Positions 16,209 through 25,381 are shown, numbered from the stretch's first letter. The stretch: DNA of 64,000 nucleotides from Saccharopolyspora dendranthemae (GCF_007829955.1 NZ_VIWX01000004.1:558001-622000); one strand, 5' to 3'. The notes: a model not told the origin generated them from the letters alone. Program-made: numbers and translations.

Positions 16209-16693
16209 ACGCCCGTCACAACTCCTCCGACGGCCCGGAGGACATCGACGCCGCTTTCGCCGAGATCGTCGCCGATCTCGAGCGCGACACGAAGTTCGGG
16301 AAGTGGCCCGGCGAAGAGGATTCCGCTCAGCCGCCCTCGGACGACGACACCCGTCCGGCCGCTACCACCGCGCCGCCGCCGGAAGAACCCAAGCCGGTGG
16401 AGCGGACCGGGGACCAGGGACCGCGCGACTGGGCTCCGGCGGAGGAGGAAGAGGAGCACTTCGTCCCTCCGGAGCCTCCGCCGCTGCCGATCCCCCGTCC
16501 CGCGACGTTCCTCGGGGTCGGGATCGTGGTGCTCGGGGTGCTGGTGCTGCTGATCCCCGGGCTGGCGGGCATCGCCGCCACCGTGAAGCTCCCGCTCGGA
16601 CTCGTGCTGATCAGCGCCGGGATCGGCTGGCTGCTGTTCCGGCTCCGCCGCACCCCGCCCGCCGATTCCGACGACGACGGCGCGCAGATCTGA
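16205..16693 (+). CDS. Acidic/Pro-rich conserved membrane protein
   Basis: 162 residues. The first ~90 residues are acidic and Pro-rich and end in EEEEEHFVPPEPPPLP, a segment conserved in many actinobacterial proteins of unknown function. Two membrane helices follow (ATFLGVGIVVLGVLVLLIPGLAG and LPLGLVLISAGIGWLLFRL). It is translationally coupled to the hydrolase (ATGA overlap). I do not know its function; the N-terminal half is likely a disordered cytosolic region. Confidence 0.75.
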   Translation: MNARHNSSDGPEDIDAAFAEIVADLERDTKFGKWPGEEDSAQPPSDDDTRPAATTAPPPEEPKPVERTGDQGPRDWAPAEEEEEHFVPPEPPPLPIPRPATFLGVGIVVLGVLVLLIPGLAGIAATVKLPLGLVLISAGIGWLLFRLRRTPPADSDDDGAQI

Positions 16694-17626
16694 TCAAGGC
16701 ACCCGGGGACCGGTCAGCACGTGCTGCCGGGCGATGGCCGCGGCGCCGATCATGGCGGCCGGGTCTCCGTGGTGGGCGACGCGAACCCTGGCCAGCGGCC
16801 GGTGTCCCGCGCCGGTGACCGCTTCGGCGTAGTGCAGTCGCGCCTGTTCGATGAACAGGTGCGCGGAGTCGGACACCCCTCCGGAGATGACCACGACCTC
16901 CGGGTCGTAGACATCGGCGACGAGCGCTAGCCCCTCGCCCAGCCACCGGCCCAGGTCGTCCATCGCGCGCAGCGCGACCTCGTCGCCGGCATCGGCGGCG
17001 CGGGCGACGTCCACACCGGACGGATCGGCGGGCAGCGTCGTGCTCGTGGTCCCGGCGAGCTCGGCGGCGGTCGCGGCCAGCGCGGTCCCGCTGCAGTAGC
17101 GCTCCCAGCATCCGCGCTTCCCGCACGGGCAATCCCGGCCGCCCGGCATCAACCGCAGGTGCCCCAGTTCCGGGGCGACGCCGAAGGCACCGCGGAAGAC
17201 CTCCCCGTCGATCACCAGCGCACCGCCGATGCCCGTGCCGATGGCGACCAGGGCCGCGACCCGGGATCCCACCGCGGCGCCGAAGCGCTGCTCGGCCACC
17301 GCAGCGGCGTTCGCGTCGTGCTCGAGCACCACCGGCAGGCCCAGCCGGTGCGAGAGCTCGTCCGCGACGGCGACGTGCCGCCACGGCAGGTGCGGCGCGA
17401 AGCGCACCATCCGCCGGTCCTCGCTGACGAAACCGGCGACCGCGAGTCCGACACCATCGATCGGGTAGCAGTCGGTGAGCACCCGCACGGTGTCGGCGAT
17501 GGCCGTGTTGAGCTCAGCGCCCGACTTCGGGGTCGGAACCCGGTGCGTCTGCAGGACCTGGCCGTGCTCATCGGCCACGGCCGCGCGCACGCTGGTGCCG
17601 CCCACGTCCACGCCGATGGTCAGCAC
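16694..17626 (-). CDS. ROK-family glucokinase-like sugar kinase
   Basis: 310 residues. GVDVGGTSVRAAV is the phosphate-binding loop, LEHDANAAAVAE holds the catalytic Asp, and GHLRLMPGGRDCPCGKRGCWE is the ROK zinc-binding motif. Such proteins phosphorylate glucose with ATP and are part of carbon repression in actinomycetes. GTG17626 overlaps the preceding gene by seven bases (GTGCTGA), so it is the last gene of the SRPBCC-ArsA-small protein operon. Glucose as substrate is likely but not proven. Confidence 0.85.
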   Translation of the reverse strand: MLTIGVDVGGTSVRAAVADEHGQVLQTHRVPTPKSGAELNTAIADTVRVLTDCYPIDGVGLAVAGFVSEDRRMVRFAPHLPWRHVAVADELSHRLGLPVVLEHDANAAAVAEQRFGAAVGSRVAALVAIGTGIGGALVIDGEVFRGAFGVAPELGHLRLMPGGRDCPCGKRGCWERYCSGTALAATAAELAGTTSTTLPADPSGVDVARAADAGDEVALRAMDDLGRWLGEGLALVADVYDPEVVVISGGVSDSAHLFIEQARLHYAEAVTGAGHRPLARVRVAHHGDPAAMIGAAAIARQHVLTGPRVP

Positions 17627-17976
17627 ACCGCGTCGCTCTCCGCCAGCACCGGTCCGGCGACCCGCTGGACCTGGATGCGCTGCACCTTCGTCTCCTCCGG
17701 CTGCGACGGCTCCGCCTGCTCGCCCTGCTCGGGCACGTCGTGGTCGACCAGCGCCTGCCGCAGCAGGCCGACGATGCCCAGCAGCTGGTCGTTGAGCTCG
17801 GGGCGCTGCCCGCGCGCCAAGGCCATCGCCGCGCACAACGGGCACCACCCGCAGCCCGCACCGGACTCGTCCTGCCGCGGTTCCCGCTCACAGCCGCGCA
17901 GGTACTCCTCGGCCTTGCCTGCCAGGGCGTCCAGCAGCAGCCGCAGCTCTTCGAGCAATCGATCGTGCTCGCGCAT
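17620..17976 (-). CDS. Small conserved protein with CxxCxxC-like cluster
   Basis: 118 residues. A helical N-terminus (HDRLLEELRLLLDALAGKAEEYLRG) precedes a Cys cluster GAGCGWCPLCA and a second helical segment (RPELNDQLLGIVGLLRQALVDH). The Cys pairs could bind zinc or an Fe-S cluster, but no family was recognised. It starts six bases after the ArsA-like stop and overlaps the sugar-kinase start, so it belongs to the same operon. An ATG at 17976 is clear. Confidence 0.75.
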   Translation of the reverse strand: MREHDRLLEELRLLLDALAGKAEEYLRGCEREPRQDESGAGCGWCPLCAAMALARGQRPELNDQLLGIVGLLRQALVDHDVPEQGEQAEPSQPEETKVQRIQVQRVAGPVLAESDAVC

Positions 17977-17982
17977 CTCGCC

Positions 17983-19200
17983 TCACCGCATCCAGAGATC
18001 GGGGTCGGGACGGAACCGGACGGTCAGCCCGTCGTCGCCGGCCGCGGCCGAGGTCACCACGCACCGCTGCAGCACAGCGGGCAGGGCCACCAGTCGTCGC
18101 CGCCCGTCGACGGTAATCGCCAGCTCGGAACCGATCCGGGCCAGGTCCAGCTCGGCCTCCGGGTGCAGCGGCAGCCCGATGCGCAGCGTGTACTCGGAGT
18201 CCAGCGACTTCCCGCCGCCACCGACCCGCATCTCGGGCACGGCGGCCTCCGCGGCGAGCGGATCGCCGTCGCCGTAGAGCTCGGCGCCCAGCTCCAGCAG
18301 CTGCTCGGTGCCCACCGGCTCGCCCGCCCGGTGCTCGACGGTGCGCAGGGGAAGCTCGGTGGCCGCGCGAATCGCGTCGAGGACCTTCTCCTGCTCCTTG
18401 CGACGGGTCCGCAGCCAGCCGGCGGCAGCGCCCCTGGCCGAACCCGGCTGCGGCACCACGCGATTGGCGATCAGCCCGTCGACCCGGATCCGCTGCAGCG
18501 CGAGCGCGGTCAGCGTCCTGCGGGTCTCAGCGGCGACGACGGATTCCGGGGTGAGCACCAGCCGGACGCTCGTGCCCGGGTCGGTCAGCATGTCCTTGAG
18601 CTCGGCGAGCTGCTCGGCGAGCCTGCCGAGCCCGTCGGCGACGGAGTCCCAGCGCTCGACCTGGTCGCTGCCCGCGATCCCGGCCAGCAGACCGCGAACC
18701 GCCCTGCGGTGCGCGGGGAACAGCCGCTCGAGGTACCCGGCGAGGGATTCCGGAAGGGCCAGCAGGCGCAGCGTTTCGGCGGTCGGGCCGCAGTCGACGA
18801 TCACGGTGTCCCACAGGCCGCTGGTGGCGAGCCGGTGCACCTCGGCCAGCGCGAGGAGGTCCTCGACACCGGGCAGCACGGTGAGCTCTTCGGAGTCGAC
18901 CTCGCCGATTCCCGCGCCCCGCAACAGGGTTCCCAGGTGTTCGCGCAGTTCGCGCCAGGTCCCGTCGACCAGGCCGCGGGTCTGCACCTCGGCGGCGTGC
19001 AGCACGGCTCCGGTGTCGCCGACGCGGACTTCGCGGGGGTGCGCGTCCAGGCGCGCGGCGAGCGCGTCCGCCAGCGAGTGGGCAGGATCGGTCGACACCG
19101 CGAGCACCTTGCCACCGTCGCGCGCGACGCGCGCAGCGGTGGCCGCGGCCAGGGTCGTCTTCCCGACCCCGCCCTTCCCGGTGAACAGCAGGATGCGCAA
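17983..19200 (-). CDS. ArsA/GET3-like ATPase (Rv2184c type)
   Basis: 405 residues. The deviant Walker A FTGKGGVGKTTLAAA, the switch I STDPAHSLADAL and the Walker B-like VIVDCGPTAETLRLL are typical of ArsA/GET3 P-loop ATPases. No arsenite-efflux gene is nearby, and actinobacterial homologues in this context are of unknown client. TTG19200 is the only sensible start, eight bases after the SRPBCC stop, so translation is probably coupled. The C-terminal ~100 residues form an added small domain (LRIGLPLHPEAELDLARIG). Confidence 0.85.
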   Translation of the reverse strand: MRILLFTGKGGVGKTTLAAATAARVARDGGKVLAVSTDPAHSLADALAARLDAHPREVRVGDTGAVLHAAEVQTRGLVDGTWRELREHLGTLLRGAGIGEVDSEELTVLPGVEDLLALAEVHRLATSGLWDTVIVDCGPTAETLRLLALPESLAGYLERLFPAHRRAVRGLLAGIAGSDQVERWDSVADGLGRLAEQLAELKDMLTDPGTSVRLVLTPESVVAAETRRTLTALALQRIRVDGLIANRVVPQPGSARGAAAGWLRTRRKEQEKVLDAIRAATELPLRTVEHRAGEPVGTEQLLELGAELYGDGDPLAAEAAVPEMRVGGGGKSLDSEYTLRIGLPLHPEAELDLARIGSELAITVDGRRRLVALPAVLQRCVVTSAAAGDDGLTVRFRPDPDLWMR

Positions 19201-19208
19201 CGGGTCGT

Positions 19209-19649
19209 CTACTCGGCTTCCACGCGACGCTTGAGCTCCTTGAGCGCCGTATCCATGATCATCTTCTCGGCCTTGCGCCGGAACATGCCGATCATCGGGA
19301 TCGCCAGGTCGACCGCGAGGCTGTAGGTCACCTCGGTCCGGTCGTCACCGATCGGCTTGAGCGCGTAGCTGCCCTTCTGCGCCTTCTGGACCTGGCCCTC
19401 GGTCAGCTCCCAGCTCACCGAGAGCCCGTCGGCGGCCCAGCTGTAGACGTTCGTGTAGGTGTCCTTGACCACGCCCGCGTCCAGCACGAACCGGACTCGC
19501 TCGGCGCTGCCCGCGGAGTCCTGGGAGAGCACCTCGGTCTCCTTGACCGCTTCCGCCCACTCCGGGTACGCCGGGAAATCCGCGATGACCGCCATGATCC
19601 GCGCAGCGGGAGCTTCGATCTCGATGGACTGGGTGGACTGATCGACCAT
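19209..19649 (-). CDS. SRPBCC/START-like lipid-binding protein (Rv2185c type)
   Basis: 146 residues with the complete SRPBCC fold pattern: SIEIEAPAARIMAVIADFPAYPEW at the N-terminus, a central beta sheet and the long C-terminal helix ending LKELKRRVEAE. Members bind hydrophobic ligands in a deep cavity. It is the first gene of the operon with the ArsA-like ATPase, as in mycobacteria. The ligand is unknown. Confidence 0.85.
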   Translation of the reverse strand: MVDQSTQSIEIEAPAARIMAVIADFPAYPEWAEAVKETEVLSQDSAGSAERVRFVLDAGVVKDTYTNVYSWAADGLSVSWELTEGQVQKAQKGSYALKPIGDDRTEVTYSLAVDLAIPMIGMFRRKAEKMIMDTALKELKRRVEAE

Positions 19650-19739
19650 GCGCGCAGGTTACCGGGTAGCTCCCCGCACGGCGTCAACGAGGAGCGAGGT
19701 TTCTGCGAAGTCCGCGAAACTCACCTCCTCGGGCGGTGG

Positions 19740-20528
19740 TCACCACCGCAGGACGTAGGGCTGCTCGGTCCGCTTGAAGTGCCCGACGTTGACGCATTCG
19801 GTGCGGCCGATGCGCATCCGCTGCGACAGCGGCTGGTGCACGTGCCCGAACAGCGACCACCGCGGCTGATCAGCGTTGATGCGCTCCAGGACGCTGGCCG
19901 CACCGGCCTCCTGGCTGCGCGCGATCACGTCGTAGGTCAGCTCCGGCACGGCGGGCGGCTGGTGGGTGCACAGCACGTCCACCGGCGGCAGCGAGGCGAC
20001 CGCCGCGTCGTACTCCTCGGCGACGCGCAGGTAGGGCACCCACGCCGAGTGGGTGCGCAGCGTCGCGCCGTCGGGCAGCCTCACCCCGCCGACGAAGCCG
20101 AAGGTCAGCCCGCCGATCTCGGCGGTCTCGCCGTCGAGCGCGCGGATGCCCTCGCGCTCGAACTCGGGCCACAGGTAGGGCGCGTCGACGTTGCCCGGAG
20201 TCGCGTAGGTGGGCGCGGTCATCGCGCCGAACAGCTCCGCGTACTGCTCGCGCACGGCATCGGCCACGGTCTGGGCCGGGTCGGTGAGGCTCGCCCACAG
20301 CGATCGGATGTAGGCGCCGAACTCAGGTCCGCGGCGGCTGCGTCGCAGCTCCGCGAACCGCGCGACCTTCTCCGGCCCGAAGACGCGACCGAGGATGCCG
20401 TTGCCGTGATCGTGGTAGTCGACGAAGTCGATCAGATCGCCGAGCACGACCAGGACATCCGCGCCGTCACCGGCCCGCTTGAGCGCTTCCACGTTGCCGT
20501 GGACGTCGGACACGACGTGAACGCGCAA
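19740..20528 (-). CDS. Metallophosphoesterase
   Basis: 262 residues. The calcineurin-like motifs are all present: VSDVHGN, LGDLIDFVDYHD, TPGNVDAPYL (GNxx), CTHQPP and FGHVHQPLSQ. It should hydrolyse phosphoesters with a two-metal centre. TTG20528 is taken as start because it places RVHVVSDVHGN at the N-terminus as in the family. A longer frame exists upstream from 20609 but is poorly coding. It faces fadD15 divergently across a 258-bp gap in which no clear promoter was identified. Confidence 0.82.
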   Translation of the reverse strand: MRVHVVSDVHGNVEALKRAGDGADVLVVLGDLIDFVDYHDHGNGILGRVFGPEKVARFAELRRSRRGPEFGAYIRSLWASLTDPAQTVADAVREQYAELFGAMTAPTYATPGNVDAPYLWPEFEREGIRALDGETAEIGGLTFGFVGGVRLPDGATLRTHSAWVPYLRVAEEYDAAVASLPPVDVLCTHQPPAVPELTYDVIARSQEAGAASVLERINADQPRWSLFGHVHQPLSQRMRIGRTECVNVGHFKRTEQPYVLRW

Positions 20529-20786
20529 CTTCCAACCCCATTCCCGACGAGGGCGACTTCCCTCGAACCTAATCGGCCGAGGTGCCGGATCGCACCGCCC
20601 GTTGTGCACTTGTTCCTACCTACCGCGCGACGAGCGCGCCGCGCCCCCGCCCGGTGGGCGATCGTCCGCTTGGGTGAGGTCTAGGCTGTGTCCGCTGGTG
20701 TGGCCTGAGATAACGGGGGCTACCGCCCAGTAACCATGAGCGTTAGGTTGTGCCCACTAGACAGGCTTTTCTTCGGAGGTTTCGAC

Positions 20787-22595
20787 GTGCGAGAGTTCAG
20801 CGCACCCGCCACTACCAAAGTGGCTGAGGACGAGAACCTCACCGACATGGTGTGGGCCAACGCGGAGCGTTTCGGGAGCACTGTGAGCTTCCGGCGCCGG
20901 GTGGACGGCACCTGGGTCGACGTCACCGCCGCCGACTTCGCCGCGCAGGTCCTGGCCGTCGCCAAGGGCCTGATCGCCGCGGGTCTGGAAACCGGCGACC
21001 GGGTGGGGCTGATGTCCCGCACCCGCTACGAGTGGACGCTGCTGGACTTCGCGATCTGGACTGTCGGTTGCATCACAGTCCCGATCTACGAGACTTCCTC
21101 GGCGGACCAGGCCGAGTGGATCCTCACCGACTCCGGCGCCAAGGCGGCGTTCGTGGAGACCGAGGAGCACCGCGCCGAGATCGACAAGGTCATCGACAGG
21201 CTCTCCGAGGTCCGCCACGTGTGGCAGATCGACGGCCCGACCGGCAGCGGAGCCGCCGGAGCGGTCGACGAGCTGACCGCGCTCGGCTCGGAGGTACCCG
21301 ACCAGCAGGTGCACGAGCGACGCAGGGCGGTCACCGCCGAGCACGCCGCGACGCTCATCTACACCTCGGGCACCACCGGCCGCCCCAAGGGCTGCGTGCT
21401 GACCCACCGCAACGTGCTCGCCGAGGTGCGGGCCGACATCGACGCGTTCCCGCAGCTGACCAAGTCGGGCAACTCGCTGCTGATGTTCCTGCCGATGGCG
21501 CACGTGCTCGCCCGCGCGATCACCATCATGTGCATCTACGGCAAGGTCACCCTCGGCCACACCTCGGACATCAAGGACCTGATCAACGACCTCGGCTCGT
21601 TCCGGCCGACGTTCGTGCTGGCAGTGCCGCGCGTGTTCGAGAAGGTCTACAACACCGCGAAGCAGAAGGCCCACGGCGACGGCAAGGGCAAGATCTTCGA
21701 CGCCGCCGAGGAGACCGCGGTCCAGTACTCCAAGGCCATGGACGCCGGCGGCGCCGGGCTGGGCCTCAAGGCCAAGCACGCGGTGTTCAACAAGCTCGTC
21801 TACGGCAAGCTGCGCGCCGCGCTGGGCGGTCGCTGCATCGCGGCGGTCTCCGGTGGCGCGCCGCTGGGCGAGCGGCTCGCGCACTTCTTCCGCGGCGTCG
21901 GCGTCCCGGTGCTGGAGGGCTACGGCCTGACCGAGACCACCGCTGCGGCGGCGGTGAACGTCGAGGACGGCTTCAAGGTCGGAACCGTCGGCCGCCCGCT
22001 GGCCGGCACCTCGATCCGCATCGCCGAGGACGGCGAGGTCCTGATCAAGGGCGACGTGGTGTTCAAGGAGTACTGGAACAACCCGACCGCCACCAAGGAG
22101 TCCATCGAGGACGGCTGGTTCCACACCGGCGACCTGGGCTCGCTGGACGACGAGGGCTACCTGCGGATCACCGGTCGCAAGAAGGAGATCATCGTCACCG
22201 CCGGCGGGAAGAACGTCGCCCCGGCCGCGTTGGAGGACGCGCTGCGCTCCCACCCGCTGATCAGCCAGTGCATGGTGGTCGGCGACCAGAAGCCGTTCAT
22301 CGGCGTGCTGGTCACGCTCGACCCCGAGTTCGTGCCGTCCTGGTTGGCCAACCACAACCGCGCCGCCGACATCCCGATGGCCGAGCTGATCAACGACCCG
22401 GACCTGCGCGCCGACGTCCAGGGCGCGGTCGACGAGGCCAACAAGCAGGTGTCCCGGGCGGAGGCGATCAAGCAGTTCCGCATCCTCAGCGAGGACTTCA
22501 CCGAGGCCACCGGAGAGCTCACCCCGAGCATGAAGCTCAAGCGCAACAAGGTCGCGGAGAACCACGCGGCCGACATCGAGGCGATCTACTCCTGA
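20787..22595 (+). CDS. fadD15: Long-chain fatty-acid-CoA ligase (FadD15 type)
   Basis: 602 residues, matching mycobacterial FadD15. The AMP-binding signature YTSGTTGRPKGC, the A5 motif GYGLTETTAAAAVN, the GWFHTGDLG block and RKKEIIVTAGGKNVAP are present. It activates fatty acids to acyl-AMP and then acyl-CoA. GTG20787 has CGGAGG seven bases upstream. The syntenic position between the SRPBCC/ArsA genes and the NlpC gene supports the name. A strong terminator follows. Confidence 0.92.
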   Translation: MREFSAPATTKVAEDENLTDMVWANAERFGSTVSFRRRVDGTWVDVTAADFAAQVLAVAKGLIAAGLETGDRVGLMSRTRYEWTLLDFAIWTVGCITVPIYETSSADQAEWILTDSGAKAAFVETEEHRAEIDKVIDRLSEVRHVWQIDGPTGSGAAGAVDELTALGSEVPDQQVHERRRAVTAEHAATLIYTSGTTGRPKGCVLTHRNVLAEVRADIDAFPQLTKSGNSLLMFLPMAHVLARAITIMCIYGKVTLGHTSDIKDLINDLGSFRPTFVLAVPRVFEKVYNTAKQKAHGDGKGKIFDAAEETAVQYSKAMDAGGAGLGLKAKHAVFNKLVYGKLRAALGGRCIAAVSGGAPLGERLAHFFRGVGVPVLEGYGLTETTAAAAVNVEDGFKVGTVGRPLAGTSIRIAEDGEVLIKGDVVFKEYWNNPTATKESIEDGWFHTGDLGSLDDEGYLRITGRKKEIIVTAGGKNVAPAALEDALRSHPLISQCMVVGDQKPFIGVLVTLDPEFVPSWLANHNRAADIPMAELINDPDLRADVQGAVDEANKQVSRAEAIKQFRILSEDFTEATGELTPSMKLKRNKVAENHAADIEAIYS

Positions 22596-22599
22596 TCCA

Positions 22600-22641
22600 C
22601 CGGCACCGCCCGGGCGACGCGAATCGCCCGGGCGGTGCCGG
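22600..22641. terminator. Terminator after fadD15
   Basis: Perfect 18-bp stem: CCGGCACCGCCCGGGCGA (22600-22617) and its complement (22624-22641) around a CGCGAA loop, 5 bp past the stop. Confidence 0.85.
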
Positions 22642-22678
22642 TTTCGACCCGGGACGGTTCCGCGGAACCGGGTGACAC

Positions 22679-22720
22679 GCGGCGGTGCGACGAGCCGGGT
22701 TCCCGGCTCGGCACCGCCGC
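22679..22720. terminator. Second hairpin, probably serving the minus-strand peptidase gene
   Basis: GCGGCGGTGC at 22679-22688 pairs with GCACCGCCGC at 22711-22720, with a further inner GAGCCGGG/CCCGGCTC stem. It lies just downstream of the gene ending at 22743. Confidence 0.65.
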
Positions 22721-22742
22721 TCGTGCTTCCGCGACCGGGAGC

Positions 22743-24047
22743 TCAGCCGAGCGAGTGCTGCAGGTCGGCTCCCCAGGCGGCCAGCAGCTGCGGCGAGGTC
22801 ATGCCCGTCACCTCGACGAGCGCGTTCTCGGCCGCGTCGGGCTCGGTGGCCGTCGCGATGCGCCGGTAGAGGTCGGTGAGGCGCTCCTCGCCGATGCGCT
22901 GCGCCAGGAAATGCACCACCGACCAGGACTGCTGGTAGGCCAGGTCCAGACGACGTCCTGCCTGGTGGAACTCGGTGTTGGTCGGCAATCGCAGCGGCGG
23001 GCCCGATTGCCTGAACGTGCGGGCGAGGTCCGGGGCGATGTCGCGAGGGGCGAGCCCGCTCTTGCGGTAGCCGATGTAGTCCGGGTAGCCCTCCAGCATC
23101 CACATCGGAGCGCCGTCGGCGGTGACCGCTCGCGCCGCGACGTGGGTGATCTCGTGCCGCAGCACCACGCCCAGCGCCACGTCCGGGAGCTGTTCGGTGG
23201 TGCGCGGGCTCAGCACCACCCGCGCACCCTCCACTCGCCTCGTCCGGGTGTCCACCAGATCGGCGACGGCGACACCGGCGATGCCGTCGACCGCGAACTC
23301 CGGGCCCACCAGCGCCCGCAGCTCCTCCGGCGAGCTGGGCACGAGCACGCCCGCGCGCTGCGCCCAGCCGCTCCCCCAGACCTCGGTGACGTCCGCGACG
23401 GCCGCGTCCAGCTGCACCGCGACCCGATCCACCTCGGCCGCGTCGTGGCCGACGACCAGCCCTCGGCCGGTCCGCCGCGCCTCGACCCGGTCGAAGTCCC
23501 ACGGCCCGCGCCACGCGTCGGGCGTCACGCCGGTGTCCTCCGCGAGGTACCAGGACGCTCCCCGGCGGACGAACAGGTAGCCCAGCGGGCGCTCGGTCGG
23601 GACCGAATCGGCCCCGGACAGCGAGTACCGCAGCGCCACCCGGGACGCCATCACCTCGTCCGCTCCGGGAACCGGGGCGTGCGCCAGCGGAACGCCGTCG
23701 AGCCGGTAGCCGAAGTGGGAGAGCGGCACGGTCTGCAGGTTGCGGAACTGCTGCAGCTGCCGCTGCCGGAACCCGATCGGCGCTTCCGGGTCCACAGTGG
23801 CCGAGAACGCGGCTTCATCGCCTTGCCGGACCGACTCCTCGCGGCGCATCAACAGCTCGCGCACGGCCACCTCAGGGGCCGGCAAGCGTGCCGCCAGTCC
23901 CGCTCGTTCAGCGGTGGCCGGAGTCGGCGGCGGTTCGACCGGAGCTGGTGACGGCAGTCCCACCAGGGCGAGACCGCCCAGCACCGCGGCCGACGCGCCG
24001 AGCACGACCCAGCCGCGCGCTTTCCCGGTCGAAGACACGGCTCGCAT
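22743..24047 (-). CDS. Membrane-anchored zinc metallopeptidase-like protein (gluzincin type)
   Basis: 434 residues. One N-terminal membrane helix (GWVVLGASAAVLGGLALVGL) is followed by a Pro/Ala linker and a large extracytoplasmic part. The motif VVLRHEITHVAARAV contains HEXXH, and the downstream MWMLEGYPDYIGY provides a candidate third zinc ligand (Glu), as in peptidase MA-type gluzincins. Internal sequence around residues 100-190 looks like an NTF2/SnoaL-type added domain. ATG24047 is chosen because upstream residues lack a signal-like layout. Substrate unknown; cell-wall or secreted-protein processing is possible given the adjacent NlpC gene. Confidence 0.75.
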   Translation of the reverse strand: MRAVSSTGKARGWVVLGASAAVLGGLALVGLPSPAPVEPPPTPATAERAGLAARLPAPEVAVRELLMRREESVRQGDEAAFSATVDPEAPIGFRQRQLQQFRNLQTVPLSHFGYRLDGVPLAHAPVPGADEVMASRVALRYSLSGADSVPTERPLGYLFVRRGASWYLAEDTGVTPDAWRGPWDFDRVEARRTGRGLVVGHDAAEVDRVAVQLDAAVADVTEVWGSGWAQRAGVLVPSSPEELRALVGPEFAVDGIAGVAVADLVDTRTRRVEGARVVLSPRTTEQLPDVALGVVLRHEITHVAARAVTADGAPMWMLEGYPDYIGYRKSGLAPRDIAPDLARTFRQSGPPLRLPTNTEFHQAGRRLDLAYQQSWSVVHFLAQRIGEERLTDLYRRIATATEPDAAENALVEVTGMTSPQLLAAWGADLQHSLG

Positions 24048-24146
24048 CGTAAAGGCGTCCACCGCACCGGTCGACGCCAACAGGACGCGAAAAGATTTCG
24101 GGGCCGGCACCCGAAGGCACCGACCCCGAACCACGACTGGAGCGGA

Positions 24147-25193
24147 TCAGCCCGCGACGCGGCGCATGGCCGTGACGTCACCGATCTTCTTGTAGTCGGT
24201 CACCTTCACCACGTCGCCCGAAGTCGGGGCGTGCACGGCCTTGCCGTTGCCGATGTACATCGACACGTGGCTGACCGGGCTGTAGTAGAAGATCAGGTCG
24301 CCCGGCTTGAGCTGGCTGGCCGACACCGACTTGCCCTCGGTGACCTGGCTCTTGGTCGAACCGCCGATGCTCACGCCCGCCTGCTTGTAGGCCCAGTACA
24401 TGAGGCCGGAGCAGTCGAAGTTGCTCGGCCCCTTGGCACCCCAGACGTAGGGCGAACCCTGCTTGCCGAGCGCGGAGTTGACCGCCTGGATCGCCGCGCC
24501 GGCACCGGCGATCGAGCCGACACCGGTCTCGCCGTCGGAGATCAGCGAGTCCTGGTCCTCACCGCTGAGCTCGGCGTACTTCTCCTCGACCTTCTCGATC
24601 TGGTCCTTCATGGCCTTGGACTTGTTCTTCATGTCCTCGGCCAGCCGCGCGGCGTCCTGCTCGGCCCGAGCGGCTTGGTCGCGCGCTTCCTTCGAGGTCC
24701 GCTCGGCCTCCTGGGCCTGGTGCGTCGCCGCGGACAGAGCCTTGACGGCGTCGTTGTTGTCCTTGGCCAACGCGTCCAGCGCGGACGCGCGATCCAGGAA
24801 GTCATCGGGCGTTTCGCTCACCAGCAGCGCGGAGAGCTTGCTCATTCGTGCGCCCTGGTACGAGGCGTGCGTGAGCTGGTCGACCTGACCGCGGAACTTC
24901 TCTTCCTCGCCACGCGCCTGGTTGGCGACCTGCTCGGACTGTGCGGCCTGGGCTTCGGAACGTCCGAGTTCGGCCTTCTTGGCCTCGTGGTCGTCCTCGG
25001 CCTTCTTCATGTCCTCGGTGAGCTGCTCAGCCTGGTGCTGGAGCTCGCGGACCTGCTTGGCCGCGTCCGAGGCGTTGTTCGGGAGAGGCGGGTCTGCGAG
25101 GGCGGCACCGCCGGAGGTCATGCCGACGACTGCAGCGACCGCGGTTGCGGCCAGGGCGCCTCGCAATGAGCGCTTGATTCCGTGCGACGCCAC
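24147..25193 (-). CDS. Secreted NlpC/P60 peptidoglycan endopeptidase with coiled-coil N-domain
   Basis: 348 residues. A signal peptide (RGALAATAVAAVVGMTSGGAALA) precedes a ~190-residue coiled coil (from AKQVRELQHQAEQLTEDMKKAE), then an NlpC/P60 domain with Cys in NFDCSGLMYWAY, His in YYSPVSHVSMYIG and third polar residue His in GKAVHAPTSG. It should cut D-Glu-meso-DAP peptide links. The synteny matches Rv2190c. GTG25193 lies 11 nt after AAGGAG; GTG25202 and TTG25220 are alternatives. Expression may be set by the structured leader upstream. Confidence 0.9.
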   Translation of the reverse strand: MASHGIKRSLRGALAATAVAAVVGMTSGGAALADPPLPNNASDAAKQVRELQHQAEQLTEDMKKAEDDHEAKKAELGRSEAQAAQSEQVANQARGEEEKFRGQVDQLTHASYQGARMSKLSALLVSETPDDFLDRASALDALAKDNNDAVKALSAATHQAQEAERTSKEARDQAARAEQDAARLAEDMKNKSKAMKDQIEKVEEKYAELSGEDQDSLISDGETGVGSIAGAGAAIQAVNSALGKQGSPYVWGAKGPSNFDCSGLMYWAYKQAGVSIGGSTKSQVTEGKSVSASQLKPGDLIFYYSPVSHVSMYIGNGKAVHAPTSGDVVKVTDYKKIGDVTAMRRVAG

Positions 25194-25202
25194 GTCGCGC
25201 AC

Positions 25203-25375
25203 AGCTCCTTCTGCGTCCAACCGCCTGACCGCATGCGGAAAACCCGCTGGAGCGCGGCCCGGTTCCCCGACAAAACCGAATCAGCGGCGCCTCGCGTATC
25301 GCCCGGTATGAGCAACTGATCGCCGCGAGGACTCAGGTAGGTTACGAAAGGTGAGGCGACACGTCTAGAAGCGGG
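25203..25375 (-). ncRNA. Structured 5' leader, candidate c-di-AMP (ydaO-type) riboswitch
   Basis: On the minus strand the ~175-nt leader contains a CCTCGCG/CGCGAGG stem, a GCCGCTGATTCGG segment and the sequence TCGGGGAACCGGGCC, reminiscent of the GGGGAACC core of ydaO riboswitches. Those riboswitches are known to sit upstream of NlpC/P60 and rpf cell-wall hydrolase genes in actinobacteria. I could not fold or score it, so the assignment is tentative. Confidence 0.4.
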
Positions 25376-25381
25376 TCCCAA

